The position numbers and the translations under genes are program-made. Shown piece after piece: positions 9,774 through 18,859 of a stretch of DNA of 35,804 nucleotides (the stretch's first letter is position 1; every line of letters starts with the position of its first letter). The notes beneath the pieces are model-generated. The model saw only the letters and a list, made by a program, of their open reading frames with translations, had not been told where the DNA came from and searched no databases. The stretch covers positions 53,853 to 89,656 of the forward strand of contig DTUI01000091.1 in NCBI GenBank assembly GCA_012964205.1, read 5' to 3'. This DNA is from Candidatus Thioglobus sp. (lineage in GTDB: Bacteria; Pseudomonadota; Gammaproteobacteria; PS1; Pseudothioglobaceae).

Positions 9774-10442
9774 TTAGTCGTCGTTAGAAAATGCACCTAA
9801 CAAATGAAGTAGGCTAGTAAACATGTTGTGAAGTGCAAGATATAAGCCAACCGTTGCAGAGATGTAATTAGTTTCGCCACCATTGATGATAGCTGACATT
9901 TGGCTCAACATGAATGCACCCATAATCAATACGATAGCAAATGACATTAATAAGCCGAATGCTGATGATTCAAGAAAGAAGAAGTTAAGCAATGACAAAA
10001 CGATAACCGCAATCATTGCGAAAAAAATCATACCATTTAAAAAGCTAAAGTCCTTTTTGCTATTTTGAGCATAAAAACTAATCGCAAAAAATGCAACACC
10101 AGTGCCAGTCATTGCTTGAATGACTAAATCTGCACCGTTTGGCATGGCAAGATAATGTGACAACATTGGACCAATTGAAAAACCAAGTAAACCGGCAATT
10201 GCAAAGGCAGTCAAAATACCTTTATTGCTGTTTTGAGTTTTAGGAAGAACAAACCAAATAATAGCGATAGCAGCGATTGAACTGATCATAGCTGATCCAA
10301 ATCCAGCACCTGATGCAACTGAAAACCATGAGGCCAAGCCACCAAAAATCAACGTGTAAGATAAAAGCTTCATTGTGTCTGACAAAACTTTATTCTTAAC
10401 TTGGATGTTGCTTATTGTTGTTGTTGTTGAAAACGTGTTCAT
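9774..10442 (-). CDS. Bax inhibitor-1 / YccA family membrane protein
   Basis: Multi-TM protein with YccA-like features (NKVLSDTMKLLSYTLIFGGLASW). ORF track start 10547; the start at 10442 (MNTFSTTTTISNIQVKNKVLS) matches the family better and avoids overlapping murD. Confidence 0.82.
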   Translation of the reverse strand: MNTFSTTTTISNIQVKNKVLSDTMKLLSYTLIFGGLASWFSVASGAGFGSAMISSIAAIAIIWFVLPKTQNSNKGILTAFAIAGLLGFSIGPMLSHYLAMPNGADLVIQAMTGTGVAFFAISFYAQNSKKDFSFLNGMIFFAMIAVIVLSLLNFFFLESSAFGLLMSFAIVLIMGAFMLSQMSAIINGGETNYISATVGLYLALHNMFTSLLHLLGAFSNDD

Positions 10443-10483
10443 AATTTGCCCTCTAAGATTAAGCGTGTAAAATGATCTTATTT

Positions 10484-10489
10484 TATACT
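10484..10489 (+). promoter_or_regulatory. Candidate -10 element (TATACT) upstream of murD
   Basis: TATACT 18 bp upstream of the murD ATG in the short divergent intergenic region. Confidence 0.35.
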
Positions 10490-10506
10490 GAAAATAAAAC
10501 AATAGC

Positions 10507-11808
10507 ATGAAACTGGTTTTAGGTTTAGGAGTGACAGGTTTTTCCATTGCTCGATTTTTAGCACAAGAAAAAATTCCTTTTAAAGTAGCTGACTCTCGTC
10601 AACAAAGTGAGCGCTCATCAAGATTTTCAGAAAAATTTCCGACAGTTGAGGTTTGTTCTGGAGCTTGGGATATTTCAGTGCTAGATGGGATTGATGAAAT
10701 CTTCATTTCCCCTGGTATTGCACAAAAAGAATCCATTGTTGTTTGGGCGCGTGAGAAAAATATCGAAATTACCAGTGATATTGAATTATTCTCTAGAGTC
10801 GTTCAGGCACCTGTTGTTGGCATAACAGGAACTAATGGTAAATCAACCGTAACGCAATTGTTAGGTGAAATGGCGCGTGCAACTGGCAGAAAAACAGCCA
10901 TTGGTGGTAATATCGGCAAACCTATTTTAGATTGCCTGGAAGATGATATTGATCTATATGTTGTTGAATTATCCAGTTATCAACTCGACTATACAAAGCG
11001 CTTAAACTTATTGACAGGTGTGGTGCTAAATATTACACCAGATCATTTAGATCGATATGAAAACTTTGAGCACTATACCGCTTCAAAATTAAGCTTGTAT
11101 CGATATTGTCAGAATTTAGTTATTAATATTGATGAGGCTTTAATCCCCAAAAAATCTTCAGCCATTCATTTTGGCATTGATATGCCTAAATCAGACCAAG
11201 ATTTTGGCACGGTAACCTGTCATGGGAGTTGTTATTTTCTCAAAGGTGATGATGTGTTAATGGGGGTTGATGACATGCAACTCATCGGCGAACATAACGT
11301 TGCTAATATATTAGCAGCACTATCATTAGGCGATCAAATTGGTTTGGATATTCCATCCATGATTGAGTGTGTTAAGTCTTTTAAAGGTTTAGAGCATCGT
11401 TTAGAGTGGATCGCCCTTCAACAGGGTGTCGAATTTTATAATGATTCAAAAGCAACTAACGCTTTGTCAACCGTTACTGCGCTTAAGGCGTTAACAGAAA
11501 AACATGAAAACATTGTTCTGATCGCTGGCGGCGTTGCTAAAGATGAGAGTCACAGTGAATTATTTGAATTAATTGATCAAAATGTTTTAGCTGTTGTATT
11601 AATTGGTCAAAGTGCTGTGGAATTTGATAAGGGTATTCATCAGGCACAAACCATTCACGCTGAAAATATGTCAGAGGCAGTGTCTTTAGCTAAAGACATG
11701 ATTAATAATGGTGTTATCTTATTGTCGCCAGCTTGTGCAAGTTTTGACATGTTTGATAATTTTGAACACCGAGGAAAGGCTTTTAAAAAGGCAGTTTTAG
11801 ACAGCTAG
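10507..11808 (+). CDS. murD: UDP-N-acetylmuramoyl-L-alanine--D-glutamate ligase
   Basis: Mur ligase ATP motif GITGTNGKSTVTQLLGEM, ELSSYQLD, LNITPDHLDRY, EHRLEWI, YNDSKATN, LLSPACASFDMFDNFEHRG. Confidence 0.95.
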   Translation: MKLVLGLGVTGFSIARFLAQEKIPFKVADSRQQSERSSRFSEKFPTVEVCSGAWDISVLDGIDEIFISPGIAQKESIVVWAREKNIEITSDIELFSRVVQAPVVGITGTNGKSTVTQLLGEMARATGRKTAIGGNIGKPILDCLEDDIDLYVVELSSYQLDYTKRLNLLTGVVLNITPDHLDRYENFEHYTASKLSLYRYCQNLVINIDEALIPKKSSAIHFGIDMPKSDQDFGTVTCHGSCYFLKGDDVLMGVDDMQLIGEHNVANILAALSLGDQIGLDIPSMIECVKSFKGLEHRLEWIALQQGVEFYNDSKATNALSTVTALKALTEKHENIVLIAGGVAKDESHSELFELIDQNVLAVVLIGQSAVEFDKGIHQAQTIHAENMSEAVSLAKDMINNGVILLSPACASFDMFDNFEHRGKAFKKAVLDS

Positions 11809-11813
11809 AATCA

Positions 11814-12755
11814 TCACTCATTAATAAATCTTAAACACTGTTCCACATCACTTTTTTCAAGTTTTAGTCCATTAGCTTCATTTCTAAGCCAAGTACTTTG
11901 GCGCTTACAAAGCTGACGAGTAGCAATAATTGATCTTTCAATCATCTCTTTTTCATCTATCTCGTTGTTTAAGAATTTCCAAGCTTGGCGATAACCTACA
12001 CAGCGAATTGAAGGTAAATCTTGATGAAGGTTTTTATCCTCTTTTAAGGTGCTGACTTCTTGTATAAATCCTTGCTCCATCATGGCGTGAAAGCGAGTTT
12101 CAATGCGTTGATGAAGTAGTGCACGATCAGGCATAAGGATGATTTTTTTAATGTGACAATTAAGTCCACCTTGTTTTTTACCTTGTAATTCGGTTAATGT
12201 GTGTCCGCTAATATCGAACACTTCTAGGGCACGCGTAATTCTCTGGGAATCATTTGGATGAATTCGTTGGGCGGCAATAGGATCGATTGATTCAAGCTCT
12301 TGGTGAAGTATCTCAGAGCCTTTTTCTTTTAACAGTTGATTGTATTTTTTTCGGGATTCTTTGGTTGACTCCGGCAAATCTGATAACCCATGCTCTAAGG
12401 CATTAAAATAAAATGAGGTGCCACCTACCAAAATAGGCAGTTCATTATTAGCAAAGGCTAGATCAATTTGTTTATTCGCATCAATGGTAAAGTCACGTGC
12501 TGAATAGGTTTCGCTAGGCTCACAAATATCAATCAAATGATGCGGATGATCCAGCAATGTTTGAGTATCAGGCTTTGCTGTGCCAATATTCATATTTGTA
12601 TAAATTAAAGCAGAATCAACACTGATCAATCTAGCATTAATGTGTTTGCTTATATCAATAGCTAAATCCGTCTTTCCGGAGGCGGTAGGGCCCATTAAAA
12701 AAAGTACAGTATTGGCAGGAGGGTTTTGCACAAAGATCCTTGTATTAGTAAGCAT
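11814..12755 (-). CDS. miaA: tRNA dimethylallyltransferase
   Basis: FLMGPTASGKTDLAI P-loop, SVDSALIYTNMNIGTAKP, HHLIDICEPSETYSARDF, VGGTSFYFNAL. Confidence 0.95.
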   Translation of the reverse strand: MLTNTRIFVQNPPANTVLFLMGPTASGKTDLAIDISKHINARLISVDSALIYTNMNIGTAKPDTQTLLDHPHHLIDICEPSETYSARDFTIDANKQIDLAFANNELPILVGGTSFYFNALEHGLSDLPESTKESRKKYNQLLKEKGSEILHQELESIDPIAAQRIHPNDSQRITRALEVFDISGHTLTELQGKKQGGLNCHIKKIILMPDRALLHQRIETRFHAMMEQGFIQEVSTLKEDKNLHQDLPSIRCVGYRQAWKFLNNEIDEKEMIERSIIATRQLCKRQSTWLRNEANGLKLEKSDVEQCLRFINE

Positions 12756-12774
12756 TTATCATAACTACCTAGAT

Positions 12775-12780
12775 TATAAT
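12775..12780 (+). promoter_or_regulatory. Candidate -10 element (TATAAT) for the ferredoxin reductase gene
   Basis: Perfect TATAAT 33 bp upstream of ATG 12813 in the divergent miaA/reductase intergenic region. Confidence 0.4.
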
Positions 12781-12812
12781 GTCAGCATTCAAAATAGTTA
12801 GAAAATAAATAC

Positions 12813-13826
12813 ATGTTTACAGTAGAAAATCAAGTAACCGGCAGTCAGTTTAAGATAGAAAAAGGTGAAACCATCTTGGATGGCGCTATGAGTAATGGCA
12901 TCGGCTTTCCGTACGGCTGTCGAAATGGCTTTTGTGGCAAATGCAAGGCTACCTTAATCGAGGGTGAAGTTAGCTATGAAGAAGGTATCCCACCTGGTTT
13001 AAGTACTGAGGAGATTGCTGATAATATGATTCTCCCATGTAAGTGTCAGGCAAAAACAGACTTATCAATTGTTGTGACAGAGTTAGAAAGCGTTGCTGAC
13101 ATAGAGGTTAAAACGCTACCTTGTAAGGTAACTAAAATTGAGCACTTAAATGGAGATGTTGCCAAAGTTGTCTTGAAAATTCCTAGCAGTGAGTCAATGC
13201 AGTATTTAGCAGGTCAATATATTGACTTGATTCATCCTGATTTTGAGCCTAGAGCTTTTTCAATTGCTAATGCGCCACATAACACAGGTGTTATTGAGCT
13301 TCACGTTCGTTTGATCTCGGGTGGTAAATTTACCAATTTTGTATTTAATGAATTAAAAGAAAAATCTTTATTAAAAATTGAAGGCCCCAAGGGTAGTTTT
13401 TATTTAAGAGAGAGTAGCGATAAACCCATGATTATGGTGGCGGGTGGCACAGGTTTTGGCCCGGTTAAAGCGATGGTTGAGCATGCGCTTGAGTCTGGTA
13501 GTCAAAGAAAAATCCATATCTATTGGGGTGCTAGAAGTGAGCAAGATTTATACATGAGCTTACCAAGTGAATGGGCTGAAAAATTTGATAATATTAATTT
13601 TACGCCAGTACTATCAATGCCTGACGATTCATGGAAAGGACGTACAGGCTTTGTGCACGAGGCAGTTTTAGCTGATTTTAAAACACTAACGAATTATGAA
13701 GTGTATGCATGTGGTCCACCTCAAATGGTAAGATCAGCTGCCAACACTTTTGTAAAAAAAGGCATGTTTGAAAATAATTTTTATAATGATAGTTTTGATT
13801 TTGCTTATCAAGTGGGCGAATCATGA
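12813..13826 (+). CDS. 2Fe-2S ferredoxin-NAD(P)H oxidoreductase (CDP-6-deoxy-delta-3,4-glucoseen reductase-like / phenol hydroxylase reductase-like)
   Basis: N-terminal 2Fe-2S motif CRNGFCGKCKATL...LPCKC, FAD motif RAFSIANAP, NAD motif MVAGGTGFGPVKAM, YACGPPQMV. Confidence 0.9.
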   Translation: MFTVENQVTGSQFKIEKGETILDGAMSNGIGFPYGCRNGFCGKCKATLIEGEVSYEEGIPPGLSTEEIADNMILPCKCQAKTDLSIVVTELESVADIEVKTLPCKVTKIEHLNGDVAKVVLKIPSSESMQYLAGQYIDLIHPDFEPRAFSIANAPHNTGVIELHVRLISGGKFTNFVFNELKEKSLLKIEGPKGSFYLRESSDKPMIMVAGGTGFGPVKAMVEHALESGSQRKIHIYWGARSEQDLYMSLPSEWAEKFDNINFTPVLSMPDDSWKGRTGFVHEAVLADFKTLTNYEVYACGPPQMVRSAANTFVKKGMFENNFYNDSFDFAYQVGES

Positions 13827-14140
13827 ATGAATCACCATCAATGCAACAGCATTTAACACAGCAACTTGAGGTGGCTTTATCGCCAAGCTACTTGGAGGTA
13901 TTAAATGAATCTGCTAATCATTCTGGCCCTGCTACTGAGTCGCATTTTAAGTTGATTGTTGTGAGTGATTATTTCAATGACTTAGCATTGATCACAAGAC
14001 ATCGTTTTATTAACCAGCTATTCAAAGAGGAGCTGGGTCATATTCACGCGTTGGCGATGCATACTTATACAAAAGATGAATGGGCAGCAAAGGGTGGTGC
14101 ACCAGCTTCTCCTCAGTGTTCAGGTGGATCTAAATCTTAA
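13823..14140 (+). CDS. bolA: BolA-family protein
   Basis: BolA-like core LEVLNESANHSGPATESHFKLIVVSDYF...LITRHRFINQLFKEEL.GHIHALAMHTYT; ATGA overlap with upstream reductase gene. Confidence 0.88.
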   Translation: MNESPSMQQHLTQQLEVALSPSYLEVLNESANHSGPATESHFKLIVVSDYFNDLALITRHRFINQLFKEELGHIHALAMHTYTKDEWAAKGGAPASPQCSGGSKS

Positions 14141-15693
14141 GGTTTTCTAAACAATTATTTTTCTCTGTTTTTTTATTGCTAGGCGCTTGCAGTAGTCAAA
14201 GTGATGTTAAGCCTCTTCAAGTAAAAAAAACTAACCTTCCAGATTTATCATCAATAAACCCCCAACCTGTTGTTGAAAAGGATCTTTGGCGTTATATTGT
14301 TAACCGATCAACATTAACTGCTGCGAATGACAAACAGCTATATTGGCATATTGATTGGTTTAAGAAACACCCTGATTATTTAACTCGCATCACTAAGCGA
14401 GCTGAGCCGTATTTGTATTTGGTCACTCAAGAGGTTGAGCGTGCAGGATTGCCGCTAGAAATTGCCTTACTTCCTATTGTTGAATCAGCATATTATCCTT
14501 TTTCGTATTCGCACGGAACTGCATCAGGCCTATGGCAATTTATTCCTTCAACAGGAAAGCTTTACGGCTTAAAGGATAATTGGTGGTATGACGGACGTCG
14601 AGATGTTTTAGCATCAACCAAAGCGGCTGTTAAGTATCTTAAAAATTTAAAAAAGTTATTTAAAGGTGATTGGCTGCTTGCAATCGCTGCTTACAACTCT
14701 GGCCCTGGCCGTGTGCAAAGAGCGATTAAAGCAAACAGAATCCAAGGTAAGCCAACAGATTTCTGGCATCTTAAACTGCCAAAAGAAACCAAAGGCTACG
14801 TACCAAGACTCTTAGCGGTTACTGAATTAATTCGACATCCAGAAAAATATGGTCAAACGATTACACCTGTAATTAATCAGCCCACCATACAATCAATTAA
14901 GCTTACAAGTCAGTTTGATCTTGCGTTAATTGCTCAGTGGTCTGAGCTAGAAATAGAAGAGCTGTATACCTTGAACCCAGGTTTAAAGCGCTGGGCAACA
15001 CCAAGCAACGAATCTTACACATTGCTTTTACCAAATAACAATATGGCATTATTTAAACGAGCTATGCAAAATAATCCCAATATTGATAAGCTGAAATGGG
15101 TTCGCTATCAAGTAAAGCCTGGAGATAGTTTGAGTTTAATTGCAAGAAAGCATGCGACAATTATTAGTCAAATAACCAGTGTTAATCATCTTGATGGTCA
15201 TTTGATAAAGGCGGGTGATTATTTAATTGTTCCCATTGCGCAAAAGCATAGTGATGAGTATTCATTGTCTGAATCTCAACGTGAAAAATCACGACTAAAT
15301 TCTAGGAAATCAGATCGTAAAGTCATTCATACAATTGTTTCTGGTGATAGCTTATGGTTAATTGCTAGAAAATACAAGGTAACTATCAATAGTTTGATTA
15401 AATGGAATCATTTGAAGCGCTCAGAGCCTTTAAAGCTTGGCAAGAAATTGCTTGTATGGCAGTCTAAATCAATTGCAAAAAAAGATTTGTCATTGATAAC
15501 GACATTGGGTATTAATATTGATAGAAAAGTCTCTTACCGAGTTAAAAATGGCGATAATTTGTCTGTGATTGCTGCTAAGTTTGGCGTTACTGTTTTGCAA
15601 ATTAAGCGATGGAATCAATTAGACAATAAACCGTTGCAGCCTGGACAAAAATTAACCATTATGGTTAATATAATGAATACAAATATGAAATAA
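14134..15693 (+). CDS. mltD: Membrane-bound lytic murein transglycosylase D-like lipoprotein with LysM repeats
   Basis: SLT domain motifs LPIVESAYYPFSYSHGTASGLWQFIPSTGKLYGL, AAYNSGPGRV; at least three C-terminal LysM repeats (YQVKPGDSLSLIARKH, HTIVSGDSLWLIARKY, YRVKNGDNLSVIAAKF). In-frame upstream codons 14134-14175 encode a lipoprotein signal peptide (xLRFSKQLFFSVFLLLGAC). First canonical start in frame is TTG 14176. Confidence 0.85.
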   Translation: MLRFSKQLFFSVFLLLGACSSQSDVKPLQVKKTNLPDLSSINPQPVVEKDLWRYIVNRSTLTAANDKQLYWHIDWFKKHPDYLTRITKRAEPYLYLVTQEVERAGLPLEIALLPIVESAYYPFSYSHGTASGLWQFIPSTGKLYGLKDNWWYDGRRDVLASTKAAVKYLKNLKKLFKGDWLLAIAAYNSGPGRVQRAIKANRIQGKPTDFWHLKLPKETKGYVPRLLAVTELIRHPEKYGQTITPVINQPTIQSIKLTSQFDLALIAQWSELEIEELYTLNPGLKRWATPSNESYTLLLPNNNMALFKRAMQNNPNIDKLKWVRYQVKPGDSLSLIARKHATIISQITSVNHLDGHLIKAGDYLIVPIAQKHSDEYSLSESQREKSRLNSRKSDRKVIHTIVSGDSLWLIARKYKVTINSLIKWNHLKRSEPLKLGKKLLVWQSKSIAKKDLSLITTLGINIDRKVSYRVKNGDNLSVIAAKFGVTVLQIKRWNQLDNKPLQPGQKLTIMVNIMNTNMK

Positions 15694-15698
15694 ACCTT

Positions 15699-16388
15699 AT
15701 GAATATACTTCCTATTAATAAAATAATTTTAGCAAGCTTTGCTTTTGCTTTAACCCATTGGAAAAAGATTGTTGAAATCTCAATTCTACCTATCTTGGTG
15801 TCACTGCCATTTTTATTTATTTTGCCGCAGATGTTTGAATTGATGGAGGTGATATTTCAAGGTAACCAAATAACTGATGTTGTATTGCCAGAAAGCATAC
15901 TACTTTACTTGGTATTGTTCTTGTATGGCTATTTGAATTTATCGATTAACCTGTATCGCTTGGTAATTATGGGTGATCAAAGTGTTTCGATTAAAACACC
16001 TGTTTTCAATCTTAGTCAGATAGGTCGGTTTATTGGTTTAACCTTGGTTGTTGGTTTTGTAACAACAATCCCTGTTATGTTAACCGGGCTTGGTTTTTTA
16101 CAATTAATTGCTTATTTCTTGATTATTCCAATTACATTGAATTTTGTTAATATTGCCATTCAACAACCTTCAAAATATAAGTGGAATTTAAATTTTGTCA
16201 CTCAGGCTAATTTGTTTTTATTACAAGCTATTATTCCTGCACTAATTGGCATGATAGCAACATTTGTATTTGGCGCTATTGGCCTGCCTGATTTCTTTGT
16301 ATGGGCGGTAAAAGTGATTGTGTTTTATTGGAGTTTGGTGAATTTAGCTATGTGCTATCAATTGATTTCTACTGATACTTCAGTGTAA
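15699..16388 (+). CDS. Polytopic membrane protein of unknown function
   Basis: 229-aa ORF with several hydrophobic TM segments; ATG shortly after the mltD stop; no family confidently recognised. Confidence 0.7.
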   Translation: MNILPINKIILASFAFALTHWKKIVEISILPILVSLPFLFILPQMFELMEVIFQGNQITDVVLPESILLYLVLFLYGYLNLSINLYRLVIMGDQSVSIKTPVFNLSQIGRFIGLTLVVGFVTTIPVMLTGLGFLQLIAYFLIIPITLNFVNIAIQQPSKYKWNLNFVTQANLFLLQAIIPALIGMIATFVFGAIGLPDFFVWAVKVIVFYWSLVNLAMCYQLISTDTSV

Positions 16389-17148
16389 ATCCTTTTGAGT
16401 AGCGCATATCGTAAGTGGCCTTATTAAGTTTTTTTAGGGGAACTTTCTTTCTTAACTTGGCATAGATTTTAATAAAATTTTCCAAACGCTGTTGTTGTTG
16501 GTTGTAACCCAATATAACAGTAATATTGGGCTTTATGCTTAAGCTGTCAATGTTACTTTTCACGAATTTTTTGATTTTCATTTTGGTTAAAATTTGTTGA
16601 TAAGCTTGATATTCATTCAGTAGTGAGTCATTTTTGGTTAAATCATAAGTGGAATGAAGTTCGATAGCATCGCTTGACTCTTCTTGCTGATGATAAAACA
16701 AATTTTTTGGTGTAATAATCAGCCCTGTTGTGGTGACATACCCCCGGCAATTATCTTTTGATTGGTCTTGTTCGCAGGCAATATTTTGCCAATGAGCGGC
16801 GATTTCATGAGTGATAATATTAATATCAATCGCATCTAAAAATAAGCGTTTTACTTGCGCTTCCAGTACCCAAGGGTGAAGCTCTAATTCATGTTTGATA
16901 TCATGTAAATCCAACTGATAAAATTCATTAGCTAAGGGTTCTATTTTCTTTTCTAAACTGAGTTTACCAACTAAATGAGTGCGATCAATTGTCCAGTTAA
17001 CAGACACTTTTAATAATTCACTTGGGTTGTATTGATAGACATTCCAGCTGATTACTAAAAGCACTAATAGTAATAGTAAAGGCTTGATCCAACGCTTTAG
17101 ATGCTGACCAATGGAAAGTTTGCGTTTATTTTTTTTCTTAAACTTCAT
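16369..17148 (-). CDS. ftsQ: Cell division protein FtsQ (POTRA/FtsQ)
   Basis: Basic N-terminus plus single TM, then VDRTH/HLVGKLSL, LELHPWVLEAQVKRLFLDAIDINIITHEIAAHW; located directly downstream of ddl. Confidence 0.85.
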   Translation of the reverse strand: MKFKKKNKRKLSIGQHLKRWIKPLLLLLVLLVISWNVYQYNPSELLKVSVNWTIDRTHLVGKLSLEKKIEPLANEFYQLDLHDIKHELELHPWVLEAQVKRLFLDAIDINIITHEIAAHWQNIACEQDQSKDNCRGYVTTTGLIITPKNLFYHQQEESSDAIELHSTYDLTKNDSLLNEYQAYQQILTKMKIKKFVKSNIDSLSIKPNITVILGYNQQQQRLENFIKIYAKLRKKVPLKKLNKATYDMRYSKGFTLKYQ

Positions 17149-18019
17149 TAATAATACACTTGATCAGCTGATCAAAACTGATCTCATCAGCTTTTGCTGC
17201 CATTGGTACGAGAGAATGAGAAGTCATACCTGGTACGGTGTTGATTTCTAATAAATAAGGCTTATTTTTTTTATCGACAATAAAGTCAATGCGCCCCCAT
17301 CCGTGCGCCCCAATAGAGTCAAAAGCCTTGAGTGCTAACGCTTGTATGTGTAATTCTTGCGAGCTATTCAAGCCACAAGGACAAAGATATTGAGTAGTAT
17401 TGGAGTGATATTTAGAATCATAGTTATAAAAATCTTGATCGCTCACAATTTTAATAACAGAAAGGGCTTTATCACCTAGGATTGCCACTGTATATTCATC
17501 ACCTTCTATCCACTGCTCAACCAAAACCTGATCATCATATTGCCAAGCTAATTCTAGTGCTTGGCCTAAGTCTTGAGTTTTAGTGACCTTGCTAATGCCG
17601 ATACTAGAACCTTCACAAACGGGTTTTACTGCCCAAGGTAGTGCAAAATTTATATCAGGCACAATACCCTTTCGATCAACCAAGATAGAAGATGCTAAAG
17701 GAAGCTCTGAATTTTGCCAAATTTTCTTGCTTAGGTGTTTATTCATGCCATTGGCACTTGACTGAGAGTTAGACCCTGTATAGGCAATGTCTCGCTTCTC
17801 AAGCTGCATTTGAATATAGCCATCTTCACCGCCACGACCATGAAGAATGATAAAGGCTAGATCAAATGTTTCATCCCAAAGCTTAGCTAAATTATCACCT
17901 TGCCAATCAAATTTAAAACATTCAATTTCTTGTCTTATCAGGGATTGATATACTGCTTCGCCACTCACTAGGGAGACTTCTCGTTCAGCAGAATTACCAC
18001 CCATTAATACAGCAATCAT
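17138..18019 (-). CDS. ddl: D-alanine--D-alanine ligase
   Basis: VLMGGNSAEREVSLVSG, LHGRGGEDGYIQ, GSSIGISKV, GWGRIDFIVD, LLEINTVPGMTSHSLVPMAA. Confidence 0.95.
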   Translation of the reverse strand: MIAVLMGGNSAEREVSLVSGEAVYQSLIRQEIECFKFDWQGDNLAKLWDETFDLAFIILHGRGGEDGYIQMQLEKRDIAYTGSNSQSSANGMNKHLSKKIWQNSELPLASSILVDRKGIVPDINFALPWAVKPVCEGSSIGISKVTKTQDLGQALELAWQYDDQVLVEQWIEGDEYTVAILGDKALSVIKIVSDQDFYNYDSKYHSNTTQYLCPCGLNSSQELHIQALALKAFDSIGAHGWGRIDFIVDKKNKPYLLEINTVPGMTSHSLVPMAAKADEISFDQLIKCIINEV

Positions 18020-18849
18020 ATAATTTTAAGCTCAGTTTCTAAGTCAATATTTGAGTTTAATTTTACGACCTGTTGAATGTATAAAATTAAATTTTCAATG
18101 TCATTAGCACTTGCATTGTTATTGTTGATAATAAAATTAGCATGTTTACTAGAGATACAAGCACCACCAATGCAAAATCCTTTAAGTCCAGCTTGTTCAA
18201 TTAACTGAGCAGCATATAGATCAATTGGATTTTTAAAAACACTGCCACAACTAGGTAGCCCGATTGGCTGTGAGGCATTTCTTTTATCTAATAAGTCTTG
18301 AATATTTTGATTAGACGGTTTACTGCTAAAGCTTAACTTTGCGGAAATAAAGTATTCATCTTTATGGTTAGGTTTGGCTCTTCGATAGCCTATTTCAAAA
18401 TCCTCAACATGGCGCTGAAACATTTCTCCTGAATTATTGATGGTTGTTACGCTATTAACAAATTGCCAAAATTCAGCGCCAAAAGCCCCAGCATTCATTG
18501 CTAAAGCGCCACCAATAGTACCTGGAATGGCGCTTAAAAACTCACCACCATAAAGCTTGTTTGCCAATAAAAATCTAGATAATTTTGCTAATGTCACTCC
18601 TGAATCTACTGTGATTTTAGTATTATCAAGACTAATAGATTTAAGCAGGGTAAGTTTAATCACAACACCTTTAAAGCCTTGATCTCGAATCAACAGATTG
18701 CTACCTAATCCAATAAACAAAACAGGCCGTACATTTTGTTTTAGAAAATCAACAAGCTTGCTAACACTTTCAGGCGTGTAAAAAACTTGAGCTAAACCTC
18801 CGGCCCGTAAAGAGCAGTGTAAAGCCATAGGCTCATTGTGCTTTAGCAT
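18016..18849 (-). CDS. murB: UDP-N-acetylenolpyruvoylglucosamine reductase
   Basis: LGSNLLIRDQGFKGVVI, FLSAIPGTIGGALAMNAGAFGAEFW, GYRRAKP, LPSCGSVFKNP; ATGA overlap with ddl. Confidence 0.94.
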   Translation of the reverse strand: MLKHNEPMALHCSLRAGGLAQVFYTPESVSKLVDFLKQNVRPVLFIGLGSNLLIRDQGFKGVVIKLTLLKSISLDNTKITVDSGVTLAKLSRFLLANKLYGGEFLSAIPGTIGGALAMNAGAFGAEFWQFVNSVTTINNSGEMFQRHVEDFEIGYRRAKPNHKDEYFISAKLSFSSKPSNQNIQDLLDKRNASQPIGLPSCGSVFKNPIDLYAAQLIEQAGLKGFCIGGACISSKHANFIINNNNASANDIENLILYIQQVVKLNSNIDLETELKII

Positions 18850-18859
18850 GTTGTATTTT

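Noticed and set aside
10410-10440. GTT-GTT-GTT repeat-like run at the N-terminus of the YccA-family gene
   Set aside because: Only a few triplets encoding a Thr run (STTTT); too short to suggest phase variation.
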